From Gonatopus flavifemur (Eukaryota > Arthropoda > Insecta > Hymenoptera > Dryinidae): a DNA stretch of 64,000 nucleotides. Each line of letters opens with the position of its first letter. The first letter of the stretch is position 1. Location: contig JAFFJZ010000002.1 of assembly GCA_018340375.1 (NCBI GenBank), positions 44,660,001-44,724,000 on the forward strand, in the 5' to 3' direction. The notes beneath the pieces were generated by a model that was given only the letters and a program-made list of their open reading frames with translations, was not told the origin of the DNA and searched no databases. A program made the position numbers and the translations under genes. Of the stretch, positions 30,441 through 42,040 are shown piece after piece.

Positions 30441-31079
30441 TATGGTGGCTTATTATAACGTTACACGACTGGTCAAATTTTCGTTTATGTCACACTGCTC
30501 AAAATGTACTTCGTTGAAAGGTCTGGAATTTTCTAGGAATTAATCCAATTTTCATCCAATGTCGTACAAAAACCGAATTGCAGAAAATAATTTTCTTCAA
30601 AATTTTCTTATGGAAAATATCTTGACTTCATAACTGACGTATCTTTACCATACATCTTGGAGATATCTTTGTGAAGATACGGAACCGTTGCATCTTTCCG
30701 GTATCTTGCGGAAAATATCTTAATTTCATAATTTCAAGATATCTCGAAGAGATTTTTTAGGTGTATCCCGAAGATATCTCCCTTGAGATGTTATCAAGAC
30801 ATCTTCTATTAATCTCAAATTGGGTATCCAAATTTCATTCCTGAAAGTTATCTTAAAGATATCACTATGATATATCTTGAATACATCTTTGAGGAGATAT
30901 GGAACTGCTGCATCTTTCAAGTATCTTCGTCAAGAATTGATTTTATTCTCGTGTTTTTTTCACTGATCAAATGAAATATTTGTGAATTTTCTTCCACACC
31001 ACGTTGATCTTCACAGTTTTCCCTTCAAATTGAAGAAAAGTAACGTCAAATTGGTCGAAAAGGAACCGAGTTATTAATC

Positions 31080-31910
31080 GGTAAAGTTGCGTGGTGCGAA
31101 TTTGCACCTGTGTGTCCCAGGCTCGTAATGCCAAGACTGACAATTGCACCATGATCGGCGTCAAGCTTGGTATGCCAAGTCTGGGTAGCCTACCCATGAC
31201 CGATGCGTGGCTCGTCATAGCTGACTAAGTGTTGATAGAGTCTTGGACACCAATGTTAGGACCAACCATATTTTGTCGTGTTTGATTCAATTTTCGTGAA
31301 CCAAGCCTTGACCAATATAATTGGCTCGTCATAGCTAACCAAACCTTGATAGCGTCTTGAACATCAATACTAGGACCAAACATGGATTTCCGATATATAA
31401 TCAAGGCTGAATGCTCAGCAGAGCACGTTATTATCATCCTCAACATTGATTCCTCAACCTAGCTTGATAACATTATTGGTAATTAGGCTACACCTGGTAA
31501 TAAGTAGCATTGATAACAGTTTAGCTCATTAGCTTAGTAATATGGTTGGCCACCGAGTTACACCCAGTGATGACTAGCATTGACTTTAACCTATCACCAA
31601 GTTTGGTCAATCGCTCAAATGTGAATGTTCGATCAAACTTGGACGCTAATGAAAAATCTATCCTGCTCATCCAGCTCAAATTAGTATTGCATATCAATAA
31701 TGGCAACAATATCGATTGCAAATATGGAACCAATATTGAATTTCGATATTGAACCAAGCTCGAATGCCAAGCATTAAACATTGTTATCATCCCAGACATT
31801 AATCTAGTTTGGTGCCAATGTTAGCAACCAAGCTAGGCCCGGTGTTGACTAGCATTGGCTCAAGCTTGGCACCAAGCACGGTACGTTTGTCAAAGCATGC
31901 CTGGGGTATT
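31080..31910. repeat. CCAAGCTTGG-word array
   Basis: GTCAAGCTTGGTATGCCAAG, CCAAGCCTTGACC, CACCAAGTTTGG and AAGCTTGGCACCAAGC recur, with TGGCTCGTCATAGCT (31209 and 31321) as a longer shared phrase. Open frames here are by-products. Confidence 0.55.
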
Positions 31911-32007
31911 CCGAAGGTGTAAAAGGATGTGTGTACTTGAAGGGTTAATATGAACTTTTCTCTGTGCATCAGGTAAATTTCAGTGATTACAAGTATATAT
32001 CTCAGCA

Positions 32008-32151
32008 CCCACAGGGCAGCTAGTTTCTTAGCAAAATTAGCCAAGCTTTCGATGATAAGACTAAAAATTTTGTTGCAGCAGCTAAAATTTAGCTATGGCA
32101 GCTCAAAAATAGTGGTTTTCACAGCTAAACATTTTTTCTGTGCTATCTGTG
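32008..32151. mobile_element. AGCTA-word element with CACAGATAGCAC end
   Basis: The interior has GGCAGCTAG, TTAGCTATGGCAGCT and TTCACAGCTAAAC. The right end TCTGTGCTATCTGTG belongs to the CCCAGATAGCA signature; the left CCCACAGGGCAGCTAG is a diverged partner. Confidence 0.5.
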
Positions 32152-32757
32152 ATGATCCTTCTAAAACCTTCCTGTTTGTTTTATGAAATGTCAATAATCT
32201 TATCCATTCAGATAATATTCTTGAAGAATTTTTCACCTAATAATGAATTTTCACATGATAATTCAAAGATAAAATCATACTTAATATCGTTCATCGAGTC
32301 AACCATATAGGTTTTACTTCATTGGAATGTATTGTCAGGTGATTTGAATAAACAGAGTGATAAAATTATGAGATTCCCTATCGAATGACAACACATGAGA
32401 ATATTTTATCAAACTTGGAGAAGTACAAGCGTCTTTGCTCGAAGAAAAAGATTAGTTGTGATAAACATAATTCTCCACACATGATGATGCCATGTAAAAG
32501 TAGAGATTAATACATGGGTATTTGAGGTGCTGTACACATTAAAAATAATTCAATTGCAGTAGCTAAGTGGCTAACACATCCTGCAGCTAAAATTTGACTG
32601 CAAGGACTAATTTAATGCCTGTCCATATCTGTGCTACACTGTCAGAAATATCTGCAAGTTGTCTTGAATCACGTACATGAATCCAGGCTTTTACACATTC
32701 TACATTACATTTAATGTACAAAAACATGGAAGAACTAAAGATTATGCTGTAGTTTAC
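32152..32757. other. AT-rich stretch with a small AGCTA-word patch
   Basis: At 32560-32620 GCAGTAGCTAAGTGGCTAAC and CTGCAGCTAAAATT appear. Nothing else was recognised. Confidence 0.4.
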
Positions 32758-32868
32758 TCGGGTAGAAATGCGAATTGACCCATTCCTGGCCCCGTTCAGG
32801 CCCTTGTTAGGAAGGTCTGGACCCGGGTAGGGCCCGGATTTTCAATCGGGGAAATTTCTACCTAGGTT
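32758..32868. mobile_element. GC-rich mini foldback, GGGTAGAAAT ends
   Basis: TCGGGTAGAAATGCGAATTG at the left pairs with CAATCGGGGAAATTTCTACC at the right. The interior has GGACCCGGGTAGGGCCCGG. It is strikingly GC-rich for this window. Confidence 0.6.
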
Positions 32869-33484
32869 ATATTAAATTTAATGTAAAATGGTTATGAAAC
32901 TGAATTTATGCGGGTATTTGAAGAAAACATTAAAATCAATGCAGAAATTTCTAACGGTGTAGCCCCTTGGCTGCCGCAGTTGTATTATTTTTCCAGTTTA
33001 CATACGCAATCAGCCATCCTTTCAATAATTTCATTCCCTGCAATGCCACGAGATTTCAACGAGAACGACGAACTCGCAGCAGCACATCGACAATTGTTCA
33101 AGTTGATGTTTGGTGTGTAGCAATTCCAGATGCAATATGGGTTTAGATGGGTACCCGTAGACACAAAAAATTTCTGAATATTGTGATTTTTCAAGATTCT
33201 TCCGCGTTGAAGTTTAGGATATACTATGTTCCCAGCAAACATGGTTGCAAGCATTGCAAGAGACCGGTAATGGCTCCTCACTTACATTGCAAAATCATCA
33301 ACGGCCCATTGAAATATATCGCCAGTAGTTATTCATGTGGGATCATGTTTGGAATGTAGAATCACTGTGGATAAATATCATTCACATAATGAATTTTGTC
33401 ATCTCATACTTGGCAATATTCTTTTTTATCTTATCGTCACGATTATATCGAATCTAAAAGAAATTCGTGATCACATTGATGTTT
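32869..33484. other. Unique stretch, nothing firm
   Basis: Frames at 32908-33120 (+) and 32985-33281 (-) overlap and show no family. CCCAGCAAACATGGTTGCAA at 33231 resembles a word-element end. Confidence 0.35.
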
Positions 33485-33765
33485 AAAGGATTCCAGATAA
33501 AACCCGGAAGTTAATCTGGATCAAATCCGGATAAAGTTTTCCGGGGTTTCATCTGGGTGTATCTGGGCGCGAATACGGGTTTTGCGGTGATCCATTATCC
33601 GGTTCTATCCGGATCTAATCCAGGTTTTAAGACTAGATATTTTTTAGAATCTCGAATGAAACCCGAATGAGAAACCCAATGAGTTGTATCCGAGTTTCAT
33701 ACGGCATTTCAAAACATATCCAGTTATGAAATCCGCATAGAATGTGGATGGAGCCGGATAAACAA
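33485..33765. repeat. ATCCGGAT-word array
   Basis: AACCCGGAAGTTAATCTGG, AAATCCGGATAAAG, TTATCCGGTTCTATCCGGAT and GAGCCGGATAAAC recur. The array is probably the body of a foldback whose ends I cannot place. Confidence 0.55.
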
Positions 33766-35096
33766 TTACTGCAAAATCGATATTCGCGGTCGGATTTCAC
33801 GGTAATTTTCAAAAGAGAATTCTTCCAGTGTACTTGAATAGCTGTTCCTTCTGTGGAAGTATGGAAATGCCGTCAACTCTGGAGCCTCGACGAGAAAGCG
33901 AAACCGACGGGATAATTTCCTTTGGTCCCGAAGTTCCCTTAGAGCGCCAATTTTCACTCTGAGTTTTCCAGGGAATGGAATTCAAGAATAATATATCTGT
34001 GCGAAATTGGAGCCCATAAGTTAAATCTAAACAGCAATTCGTTACACTTATAATATTCTTTTTTATTTCAACAACCTTCTAGAACATAAATAAATTCCAA
34101 TTTGCGTTCAACGTGCTCAACGCCCCTTTCAAGCAAATTGAGGTTAAGAAATTATGTATTTTCGGCAAAAGAGTCGACATAATTTTGATTGATGTTCTCA
34201 TTCAGATTGAATTGAGGTTTTAAAATTGATTCATATCAAAATGATCATATTATTACCAAAAATAACTGTCCGGGATGAAGATGTAAAAAGAGGAAAAAAT
34301 GGAATGCCCTGAAACCAATTCAGAAAAAAATCAGCAATATAATTCTACACAACCCACTGCGGGCGTTTCGGAAGTTCATCTCGATGAAAGTTGACCGATA
34401 TTGTTGAAGCATCATCGGGCCAATAAGTCATTAGGGTTCACTAACGACTCCAAAGGATCACTGATGGCTCAACAATGTTAGGGTCATTAGTGTTTAGGAG
34501 GTTGTCTAAAGACAGGAGATAAAGGCAACTGGCACGTGACTGTTTTCTCACAAAATCACAATTATGATGCTGTTTTCTTATGCACGTGTTTCTGGAAAAT
34601 CCTGGTTCGAGGTTCATATCGTATTAGAATTAATTGTGAACTGGTTCAATAAAATTGATAATTAGATACTCAGGATGTCCTAGAATAAACTACCGCCTTT
34701 CACCAACGTATTCCTAATAGAAAAATAAGAAAATTTTTCGTTCTCTACTTTTTGATCCGAAGCTTAGTTTCAGAGTTAACTACAATCATTCAGATAAGAA
34801 CTCAATGAGTGTACTCATAGATCGTTGAAGTAGCCGATGTGCTCGTCACCTGAATGATGCACTCATTTTGTTACTCAAGTACTAAGCTTCGAATTGAGAA
34901 TTGAGAGAAAATTTTCGGATGTTTCGATGCAATTCTGGCCTTTATCAAGGTACAATACAGTCGAACAAAAGGAAGGATTCAGAGAGTCAAAAGGTGGGGA
35001 AGGAAAAAGTTTCTCAGCAATAGATTGGTGAGGCAAATAGTTTGTTCTGAAAACCCCTATATTGACTATAAAATTTAATAAATCTTCGGATGTTCA
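33766..35096. other. Mostly unique sequence
   Basis: Patches at 34400-34500 repeat GGTCATTAG/CTAATGACC-like words. The rest has no visible gene, repeat or structure. Confidence 0.35.
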
Positions 35097-35098
35097 TA

Positions 35099-35287
35099 CA
35101 TGGAGAGAATTAAATAATACACATTGCGATGTGAAAATGCCGCTGATTCAGTTGCTATCACGAAAAATCGCATAAAACGTAGGTATCACTTGTTTTCGAG
35201 GTAGTCAGCACCACGAAACATCGTAATCGTTACGATGTATTCTCCTTTGAAAATCTCACACCGGAATCATTTCCAATTCTCTCCGTA
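35099..35287. mobile_element. Intact copy of the CACGGAGAGAATT MITE
   Basis: CATGGAGAGAATTAAATAAT at the left and CCAATTCTCTCCGTA at the right, with TA on both sides (35097-35098, 35288-35289). It shares ATCGCATAAAACGTAGG and TTTTCGAGGTAGTCAG with the copy at 25929-27925. It shows the uninterrupted target there. Confidence 0.9.
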
Positions 35288-35964
35288 TAAGTTCGTTTTA
35301 AGTGCAACTCGAGATAGAATTTGTCCTTCTATCTTTACCTTGTGAACAAGAATAATTGTGATGATGATTCTTCCACTTTGCCTGTATTTCACATTCTATA
35401 AATTCAAATTATTTTTTCTTGATACTGCTCAGTTTGCATGTTTACTTGGAATCTTTAAATCTTCTCAATTCTAATAGGGTGAGCTTAGAACTCATCAATT
35501 AGTTTCCAAATAAAATGACTAATCCCGAGTTGAGCATTATTTCAAAGATCACACCTAAAAATGAAAAACCTCGTAAGATCTGCAGGGTTTCAAAAGATTT
35601 GTAAAACCTCCTGCTTGGAACCTCAACATGGGAAATTGTCCTACCTCTGTCATTTTCAGGGTCGAAGTGAAATCTCAATTGTCATATAATATAAACTTAC
35701 TATGACCTTTCTGAACCTTTCTAAGATTCTTCGAATATTCTCGCTCTCTTGGGAATAGAATTTGTATGAGTTTTCGTCTTTCATTGGCTCGGACTAACGA
35801 TAACTCGCTACTAACGATGCAACGGTAGGAATGTAATAGCTTTTCCGATATTTTGGAACTGTGTTTGCTATTAGGAAATATGTACAATTAATCCTGTAAC
35901 TAATCCTGTTTCAGTGCTACCAGTATCAACAGGGAGTTTTGTCAATTTGAGTAGAAAAATTATT
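35288..35964. other. AT-rich stretch, nothing recognised
   Basis: A 70-residue minus-strand frame (35675-35887) shows no family. Confidence 0.4.
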
Positions 35965-36200
35965 TCACTGAGTGCTTTTTGCTGAAACAGCAAATTTTTT
36001 GCTATTACAGCAATCTATTTGTTATCACCGCAATCTCGTTAGCTGCGAAAGCGATTTGTTAGCTCCGATAGTGAAACATGTCCTCTCTTCCAGCGATATT
36101 TGTTTGATATTTTTCATATAATCCAGTGATAAATTTTCTGTTTCAGTTCATCATGGCGAACTCTCTCTCTCATCCAGTTAGCTATGGCAGCAAATTTTCA
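35965..36200. repeat. Degenerate GCTGT-word repeat
   Basis: TTGCTGAAACAGCAAATT, TTGCTATTACAGCAATC, TTGTTATCACCGCAATC and TTAGCTATGGCAGCAAAT are present. The ends are decayed. Confidence 0.55.
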
Positions 36201-36871
36201 ATCAAGTTAGCGAAAAGCTTCGTTGTCTTTTTATATGAAAGTTTTGGCTATGATTCATGTATAATTACATAAAAATTATGTATAATGTTGAAAATCTTAC
36301 CACATTAGAAGTAATGTTTCTAGTAAAATACTCACAAGTCGCTCCCATTTCCGCACATGGATTAAGCACATATATCTGCAAGGAACTTTTAAATTCTTCT
36401 TGACAATGTGAAGACAATCGTATTGCAAAAGATAATCGAAATTCTTCTGTATCCAGCGATCGGGAATTTTTTACCCATCGTATGAAAAATCAATTTCCAG
36501 TGTGTGCTTAAAAAATTCATCTTGAATTTATGTAATAATTCCTAATTTTACGAAATTTTGATATCAATTTGATATTACATTTCTAGAAAAATGTAAAAAA
36601 TTTCTTACTTGTGTAATTGTTGATTACTTTACATGAATGTAAGTAAAATTCCTTATAGTGATTTTGTTGAAGTTCAATTGTAATACAAAACTTCATTTAT
36701 GGGGGTCGTTTATTCTATTGGGGAATTGTACTTGGAGGAATAATTTTTTCTAACAGAAAATTTAGTCTAGTAAAAATGACTTCAAGCAATCAGGCTGTTT
36801 TCTAACGCTGCATCAAAGGAAAACTAAGCGCTTGTTCAAGAAAATTTTCCTCATCCTTGCCAAAGTTCTTT
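36201..36871. other. AT-rich stretch with a TTACATT-word patch
   Basis: At 36535-36660 GATATTACATTTCTAG, AAATGTAAAAAATTTC and TTTACATGAATGTAAG recur. Nothing else was seen. Confidence 0.35.
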
Positions 36872-37184
36872 CACGGAGAAAAAACATTTCCTGACGCAGC
36901 AAATCGAGATATTATATACAAAATAGCAAATCTTTTTACTAACCTAGCTGAAAATTCGTTGCCACAACTAACTGGATTGTTGAGAGAGCAACATGATTAA
37001 CTAAAGCAGCAAATTTTTTGTTGGATTAGCAAAATTTTCTGCAGTATATGCAGAATAGCAAACAAATTTTGCTGGAGGAGCAAACATTTTTTGTTGCCAC
37101 AGCTAAAAGATCGCTGTCGTAGTTCACAAAATTGCTGTGATAACTAGTAGCATGCTGTCATTGCAAATTTCTTGTTCTTTCGTG
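36872..37184. mobile_element. GCTGT-word element with CACGGAGAAAAAAC ends
   Basis: The left end CACGGAGAAAAAACATTTCC corresponds to inverted GAAATTTGCA..CTTTCGTG at the right. The interior has GACGCAGCAAATC, AAATTTTGCTGGAGGAGC, TTGCCACAGCTAAAAG and ATTGCTGTGATAAC. Confidence 0.65.
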
Positions 37185-37438
37185 TTATTTTCCCCCCTTT
37201 TCCATAAAAAAAAGATATGGGAATTTGGCGAGTTTCTCAAAAATAGGCAGGGAAAACTTTTTACCACTTGGCAATTGGTTTGGCCAAGGTAACGAATGAA
37301 ATGAGATAAATATGTGATCAACTGTCATGAATGTTTTCGTCCTCGTTCTTATGTTGAACATAAGTATCCCGTGGAAAAGTTGAGCGAATCCATCAATGTT
37401 GACGACGGGCAATGGTTCCAACCAAGCATAACAACCTA

Positions 37439-37646
37439 CACGGAAAAAAATGAACTGTTAATTTTACCAGAATTCCGGTTACTATATGGACAGCAAGGAA
37501 TATCTGTGACTTTTACTGGAATTCTTGTTAAATTTACCGGAGTCCTTGTGAAATTTGCCGGAGACTTGATTCATTTCACTAGAATTCCGGTTAAAATGGC
37601 AGTAATTCTTGCTGTCCATATATTAACCGGAGTATTTTTTTCAGTG
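37439..37646. mobile_element. CACGGAAAAAAATG MITE, relative of 14422-14608
   Basis: It is the reverse orientation of the mariner-breaking MITE and shares TGAACTGTTAATTTTACCAG and CTATATGGACAGCAAGGAAT. It is about 20 bp longer because an AAATTTACCGGAGTCCTTG-type phrase is iterated. TA precedes the left end; TT follows the right. Confidence 0.85.
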
Positions 37647-37648
37647 TT

Positions 37649-37941
37649 CAGGGAGAAAAAAGAAGTGACAGCAATCCATTTGCTGTCACAGCAATTTTCT
37701 TAGCAATGACGGCGACTTGTTCGCTGTGTCAGCAACAAATTTTGACTTTTCCAGCAAACCTTGTTTGCTATTCTGTATGTAATACGGAAATTTGCTGGGA
37801 GAACAAAAACTTTTTGCTATCACAGCTTAAAAATCCCTGTCGTAGCTGACCAGATTACTGCGATAGCAAATAGATTGCAGTCACAGCAAAAAATCCAGCA
37901 AAATCAGATTTCGATCCTACAGCGAATTTGTTTTCTCCGCG
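37649..37941. mobile_element. GCTGT-word element
   Basis: The left end is CAGGGAGAAAAAAGAAGTGA and the right GCGAATTTGTTTTCTCCGCG. The interior has AGCAATCCATTTGCTGTCAC, TTTGCTATTCTGTATGTAAT and TGCAGTCACAGC. Its middle matches 13740-13770 (TACGGAAATTTGCTG). Confidence 0.75.
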
Positions 37942-38071
37942 AAGGATCAGAGCTCTGGGAGTCTATAATTTGTATTGAGCCAACGTTAATTGTCAACCGA
38001 AGGATTATCACCGAGCAGAAATTTGGTAACCTGAACGTTAGAACTTCATATGAAAAGAAACCCACCTCAAG

Positions 38072-38286
38072 CCCAGATAGCAATTTAACCTTGCTGCAAT
38101 GTTGTCAGGCAAGCTTGTGCCAAGGTTGATATAAGCCTCCTAGTTGACACACGACAACGGTACAAGCTTACAAACCCTTGCAGCAGAGCTGTAGCAACCT
38201 TACACTGACAAGGTTGTCAATAACAAGCCAAAAACAATCGAATGACAAGTGTGACAGGGTTATGACAAGCCTACATGTTATCTGGG
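38072..38286. mobile_element. CAAGGTTG-word element with CCCAGATAGCA ends
   Basis: The left CCCAGATAGCAATTTAACC and right ACATGTTATCTGGG ends are inverted partners. The interior repeats AACCTTGCTGCAA, CCAAGGTTGA, ACAAGCTTACAAACC and GACAAGGTTGTCA. Confidence 0.7.
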
Positions 38287-38664
38287 TGGAGTTTCGACGT
38301 CTACCTCACCTGCATCGGTAATACAAGGATGAATTGTGACAGAACGGCATTGGCGCAATTTCGTGTCAGCATTAATACAGGTTTCGTTGTACAGCACAAA
38401 TTTTGTATCAACCAACGTTGCAGAATTTTTGGATCAAACTTGTACCAGCGTTAGCGATCTTTCGCCTCCGTTGCATGAAACTTCAAAACTGAGACTCGTT
38501 AATTGCTGAAACGAGGTTATCATCCATCGAGAGAAGAGTTGATTTGTGACGAAAAAGGCGTATTCATTAAAAATGAACCATCTTTGGGTCGAATAAGATT
38601 TTTCATTAGTCAACAAAGCATATCTAATAAATATATGCAATCAATTGGAAATAATTTTTTCTCA
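38287..38664. other. Unique stretch
   Basis: CAACGTTG and GTACAACGTT-like words appear around 38390-38450. A frame at 38503-38802 runs into the next element's terminus and is not credited. Confidence 0.35.
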
Positions 38665-38831
38665 CACGGAGAAAACTGGGATAGTGACGTTCACCATTAT
38701 CGTTTAGTGAAACCTTGTTTCGCTGAAAACACTAAGCAATCATTTTATTGTACTAAATATGATTTAGTAAGGATTCGTGATTTCAACAAAATGGTACAGT
38801 AGTCTATGTATGATCAATATTACGGATGGTA

Positions 38832-39105
38832 CACGGAAAAAATTAGTGATCCAAATTTTCGTTGACTAGTATATCACTTTGGGACGGAGCACAAATTCCA
38901 GAAGAATTCGTACACTGGATTTTAATAATTCGTTGACTCTTTCCATTATTTCGACAATCCAAATGAAAAGTGAATTCCATCGGTGAAATCATGGACAAAG
39001 TCAACGAATTATTATAATCCAGTGTATGAATTCTTCTCGGATTTGTGCCTTGTCCAAAAGTGACATACTAGTCAACGAAAATTTGGATCACCAATTTTTT
39101 CCGTG
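38832..39105. mobile_element. CACGGAAAAAATTAG foldback MITE
   Basis: CACGGAAAAAATTAGTGATC at the left and GATCACCAATTTTTTCCGTG at the right, with TA on both sides (38830-38831, 39106-39107). The arms are about 115 bp and share CAAATTTTCGTTGACTAGTA and TAATAATTCGTTGAC. Confidence 0.92.
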
Positions 39106-39473
39106 TATAGTTAGTTTGACTGACTCAATTGCTTCTACTACGCTGTTTAGTAGTAATAACTATTTTATTCGTTCCAATTAACGCCTTCGAGCGGAGTGAA
39201 CCGAAACGATTCGAACGTAACCGAATATACGAACTCTCCTCGATTACCGGCACTGTTTTGTTTATAAACGATTTTTTTTTCTCATAAATGTGTTGATGCC
39301 AGGAAAAGAGTAATGATAACTCGTATATGGAATATACCTATCATGTTTCTCGTCTTAATAATCAACACTCCACAAAATCAATTTATTTAGAAAATCCGAA
39401 ATTGTTTCACCAGTATCCTCTAATCATAAGTTCTCCAAACACTTATAACAGATACGCAAAGCTGGTAAAATTA

Positions 39474-39562
39474 TATGTTCAGTTTAGCTCAAGGGGTACA
39501 CGCGTTAGGTGCAGGTAGGTAGCTAGGTAGGTAGGATGTCGAGGTTCGATTCCCGCTTTCAG
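39474..39562 (+). other. tRNA-like module
   Basis: GTTTAGCTCAAGGGGTACAC (A-box-like) is followed by CGAGGTTCGATTCCCGC (B-box/T-arm). Between them is a TAGG-rich stretch (GGTAGGTAGCTAGGTAGG), longer than a standard tRNA allows. Likely SINE-like head. Confidence 0.55.
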
Positions 39563-40347
39563 CACCCTGAATGTCATGTGCAATCGATGCTCGATGCTAC
39601 AACTTGACGCTCAACTAAACAGTAATGAGTGTCAAGCAATTAAAATTTTTGCTGCTTTGGGAAATTATTTCTACAGACAACATTAAGGTAGTTCTCCGGG
39701 AGAATTCAGGATCAAATTAGAAAAATTATTGTCAAGCAGAGTACCAAGGTTGAAGGGATTCGATAATCATTCTCGTTGGGACTTATATTCTTATTTGTGA
39801 CAAAAAAAGAAACAACTCAAAGTATAAATAAACAACCTTCCAACAACAACGCGAAATTTGACACGGTTTTTTTCCTTAAAAATTCTTATTTTTGATCCGT
39901 TTATGACTTATAAGGTCTCATTTTGTTCCTTGTGAGATTTAAAAAACCTTTACCATGGGAATTTTTTAATATGAGTCATCATGACACTGTCACACGCTTT
40001 TGTTTAATAATAATGAAATACATTCCTATAATATAACAAAAATTTTTTTATTATTGAATCGAATTCATATTGTTGTTTAGTAAAAATTATCATGCCCATT
40101 CCGCGGAATAGATGCTTTGTATGGTGGAATCAATCATGCGACCATTCACTGTTTCGTATGGATAACAATGCTTGGGTAATCGAATGAAATACAAATTTAG
40201 TAAAATTAATTTGACTTGTTATGGTGGCATGAATTGTGTGTGCATTCGGTTCCTAATACCAAACATTTGGTCTGTCCATATTTCACTGAATCGTTGAGTA
40301 CAAGTTACCATTGGTTTGATTGATATCACTATTCAGTTTTCTCCGTG

Positions 40348-42040
40348 CAGTGTCCCAGGCCTCAATCAAACCTTCTCTCTAGACTTCGCCAATGTTCGGC
40401 AGGGCTGAGTCAGCCTTGCGCAACTGGTAAATTTTCACATATAGCCCAGGTGATAATATTCTATTGAATCCTATTGTGAATGGTGAGATTTCTGATTGAA
40501 TGTCATTGAATGTCATTGAAACCTATTCATTTTCCCATTTCTCAATGAGATTTTATGGATTATTTGTAACAGGGAGGGTTTCATATGTTTCAAAGGTCAG
40601 TTGTCCGAAAAAACTTCACATTCTGTCACTCTAAGCTGAATTATTGGACTTTAATAACATAGGAAAACATTCAAGTTCATGTTAATACATTGCCCAATTT
40701 AGGCAAAAAAGGTATCGACCTCTCAAACCCCAGGTGAAAAGGACCCGTTCATTTTGATTAAATGTACAGTAGAGTTCCGATTAACATCCATCACATTTGA
40801 ATCGGAATTCTGCACGTTGATTCAGAATGAATAGGTGCCTTTGATCAGGGATCTATTATCAATAACAAACTTGTAATTCTCAAGTCTCAAGATTGCAGAG
40901 TCTGTTAGAAATATAAACTTTACCAACAATCTTGGTTAAGGGTTGTGTTTTCATAATGGGATTCCTCTCTGAATTCAATTGGATTTCCTAGATGAAGAAA
41001 GTTCGCGTTTTGTCAATGCCGTTGGAAATAGTAAGAATGTATATAAGCGCTAGTTGAAGATTTCTCTTCTTCAATGGAAATTTTTTTTGCCAAATCCAAT
41101 TCGAATGTATTGAAATGAAATCTTTGACCAAAAGCTATACAAAAACTCTTCGAATATATGTAAATTTACAGACATATTTGAAAAAAGTCTGCGCTGAATT
41201 CAACCTAAAATCGAACTAACTTTCTCTTAGTTCTGAATTAACTCTAGCATCACACGAACGTGGTATTGAATTGCGTTATTTGATGCATGGAACTCTGTGG
41301 CATTTTTATTTACAGAGAACGAATTTTTTATATATTTCCTCAACGAAGGTTCAACGATTTATTCTTTGAATCTAACCTTTGGGAACCATTAAGACGCTAT
41401 GTGCTACTTGAAAAATTTGTCGAATGAACAATTCTTGTTGGAATTCCATAACTTTTATGGTTATTTCGTGCAAGGTTTCAACAAAAAATAGTTTCAACAG
41501 AAAACAAGGAACAACGTTAAAAGTATAATTTCTCTGAAGAAATAAAAACATAACGATCTATAGATTGATAAAAGTTTCTTCAATGAGAAATCCTGTTTCT
41601 CTGGTTGAAGTCAAATTGGAATCTAGTATCATTAAAGTAGCCAAGTTTCAAGACCAATAGAAGATAGAAGTTTCGGGAATGTGTCTTGTGGTTTCGAAAA
41701 CTCAAATATACCGTTAGAATATGATCAGCAAAAATTTGCATATGACCTGTATTTTTTGAAAAGCAGTATGAACATTGTACTGAATGATTCATTCGAGGGC
41801 GATCAATATTTCATCATTCGCCTCGAAATCAAATATGACGTTGGTTCAAATTAATCAATGAATATAATTAATAAAATACTAATTAATTGAATAATTTGTT
41901 GTACAAATGAATGGACTCCCCGATGAAAGTAATCCCGAAGTATACAGTACAAATAACTCAATTCACGAGCCACGAAATTCGCACATGTTCATAACATAGG
42001 GACAATTCTTTCTCAGATTCTAGCTAAAAGCACTAATTCT
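40348..42040. other. Mainly unique AT-rich sequence
   Basis: A small patch repeats TGAATGTCATTG at 40497-40530. No other feature was recognised; frame 41580-41792 (-) shows no family. Confidence 0.35.

Larger units (their letters stand above)
29700..30925. repeat. Second AAGATATCTT composite with tRNA-like centre
   Basis: Word arrays at 29710-29990 and 30600-30925 flank a centre with a tRNA-like module at 30107-30189 and a later MITE at 30198. No terminal repeats were found. The order matches 28503-29637. Confidence 0.6.
38665..40347. mobile_element. 1.7-kb composite with CACGGAGAAAACTG ends and tRNA-like centre
   Basis: CACGGAGAAAACTGGGATAG at the left matches inverted CTATTCAGTTTTCTCCGTG at the right. 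Both sides carry TTTAGTAA and CCATTG/CAATGG-type words (38690-38800 and 40070-40320). The centre carries a tRNA-like module at 39474-39562. A MITE at 38832-39105 entered the left part later. Confidence 0.6.

Noticed and set aside
37314..37703. 129-residue plus-strand open frame
   Set aside because: Most of it is the MITE at 37439-37646 and the start of a GCTGT-word element; the shared peptide with 14290-14949 is repeat identity.
37761..38129. 122-residue plus-strand open frame
   Set aside because: It begins in a GCTGT-word element and ends in a CCCAGATAGCA element.
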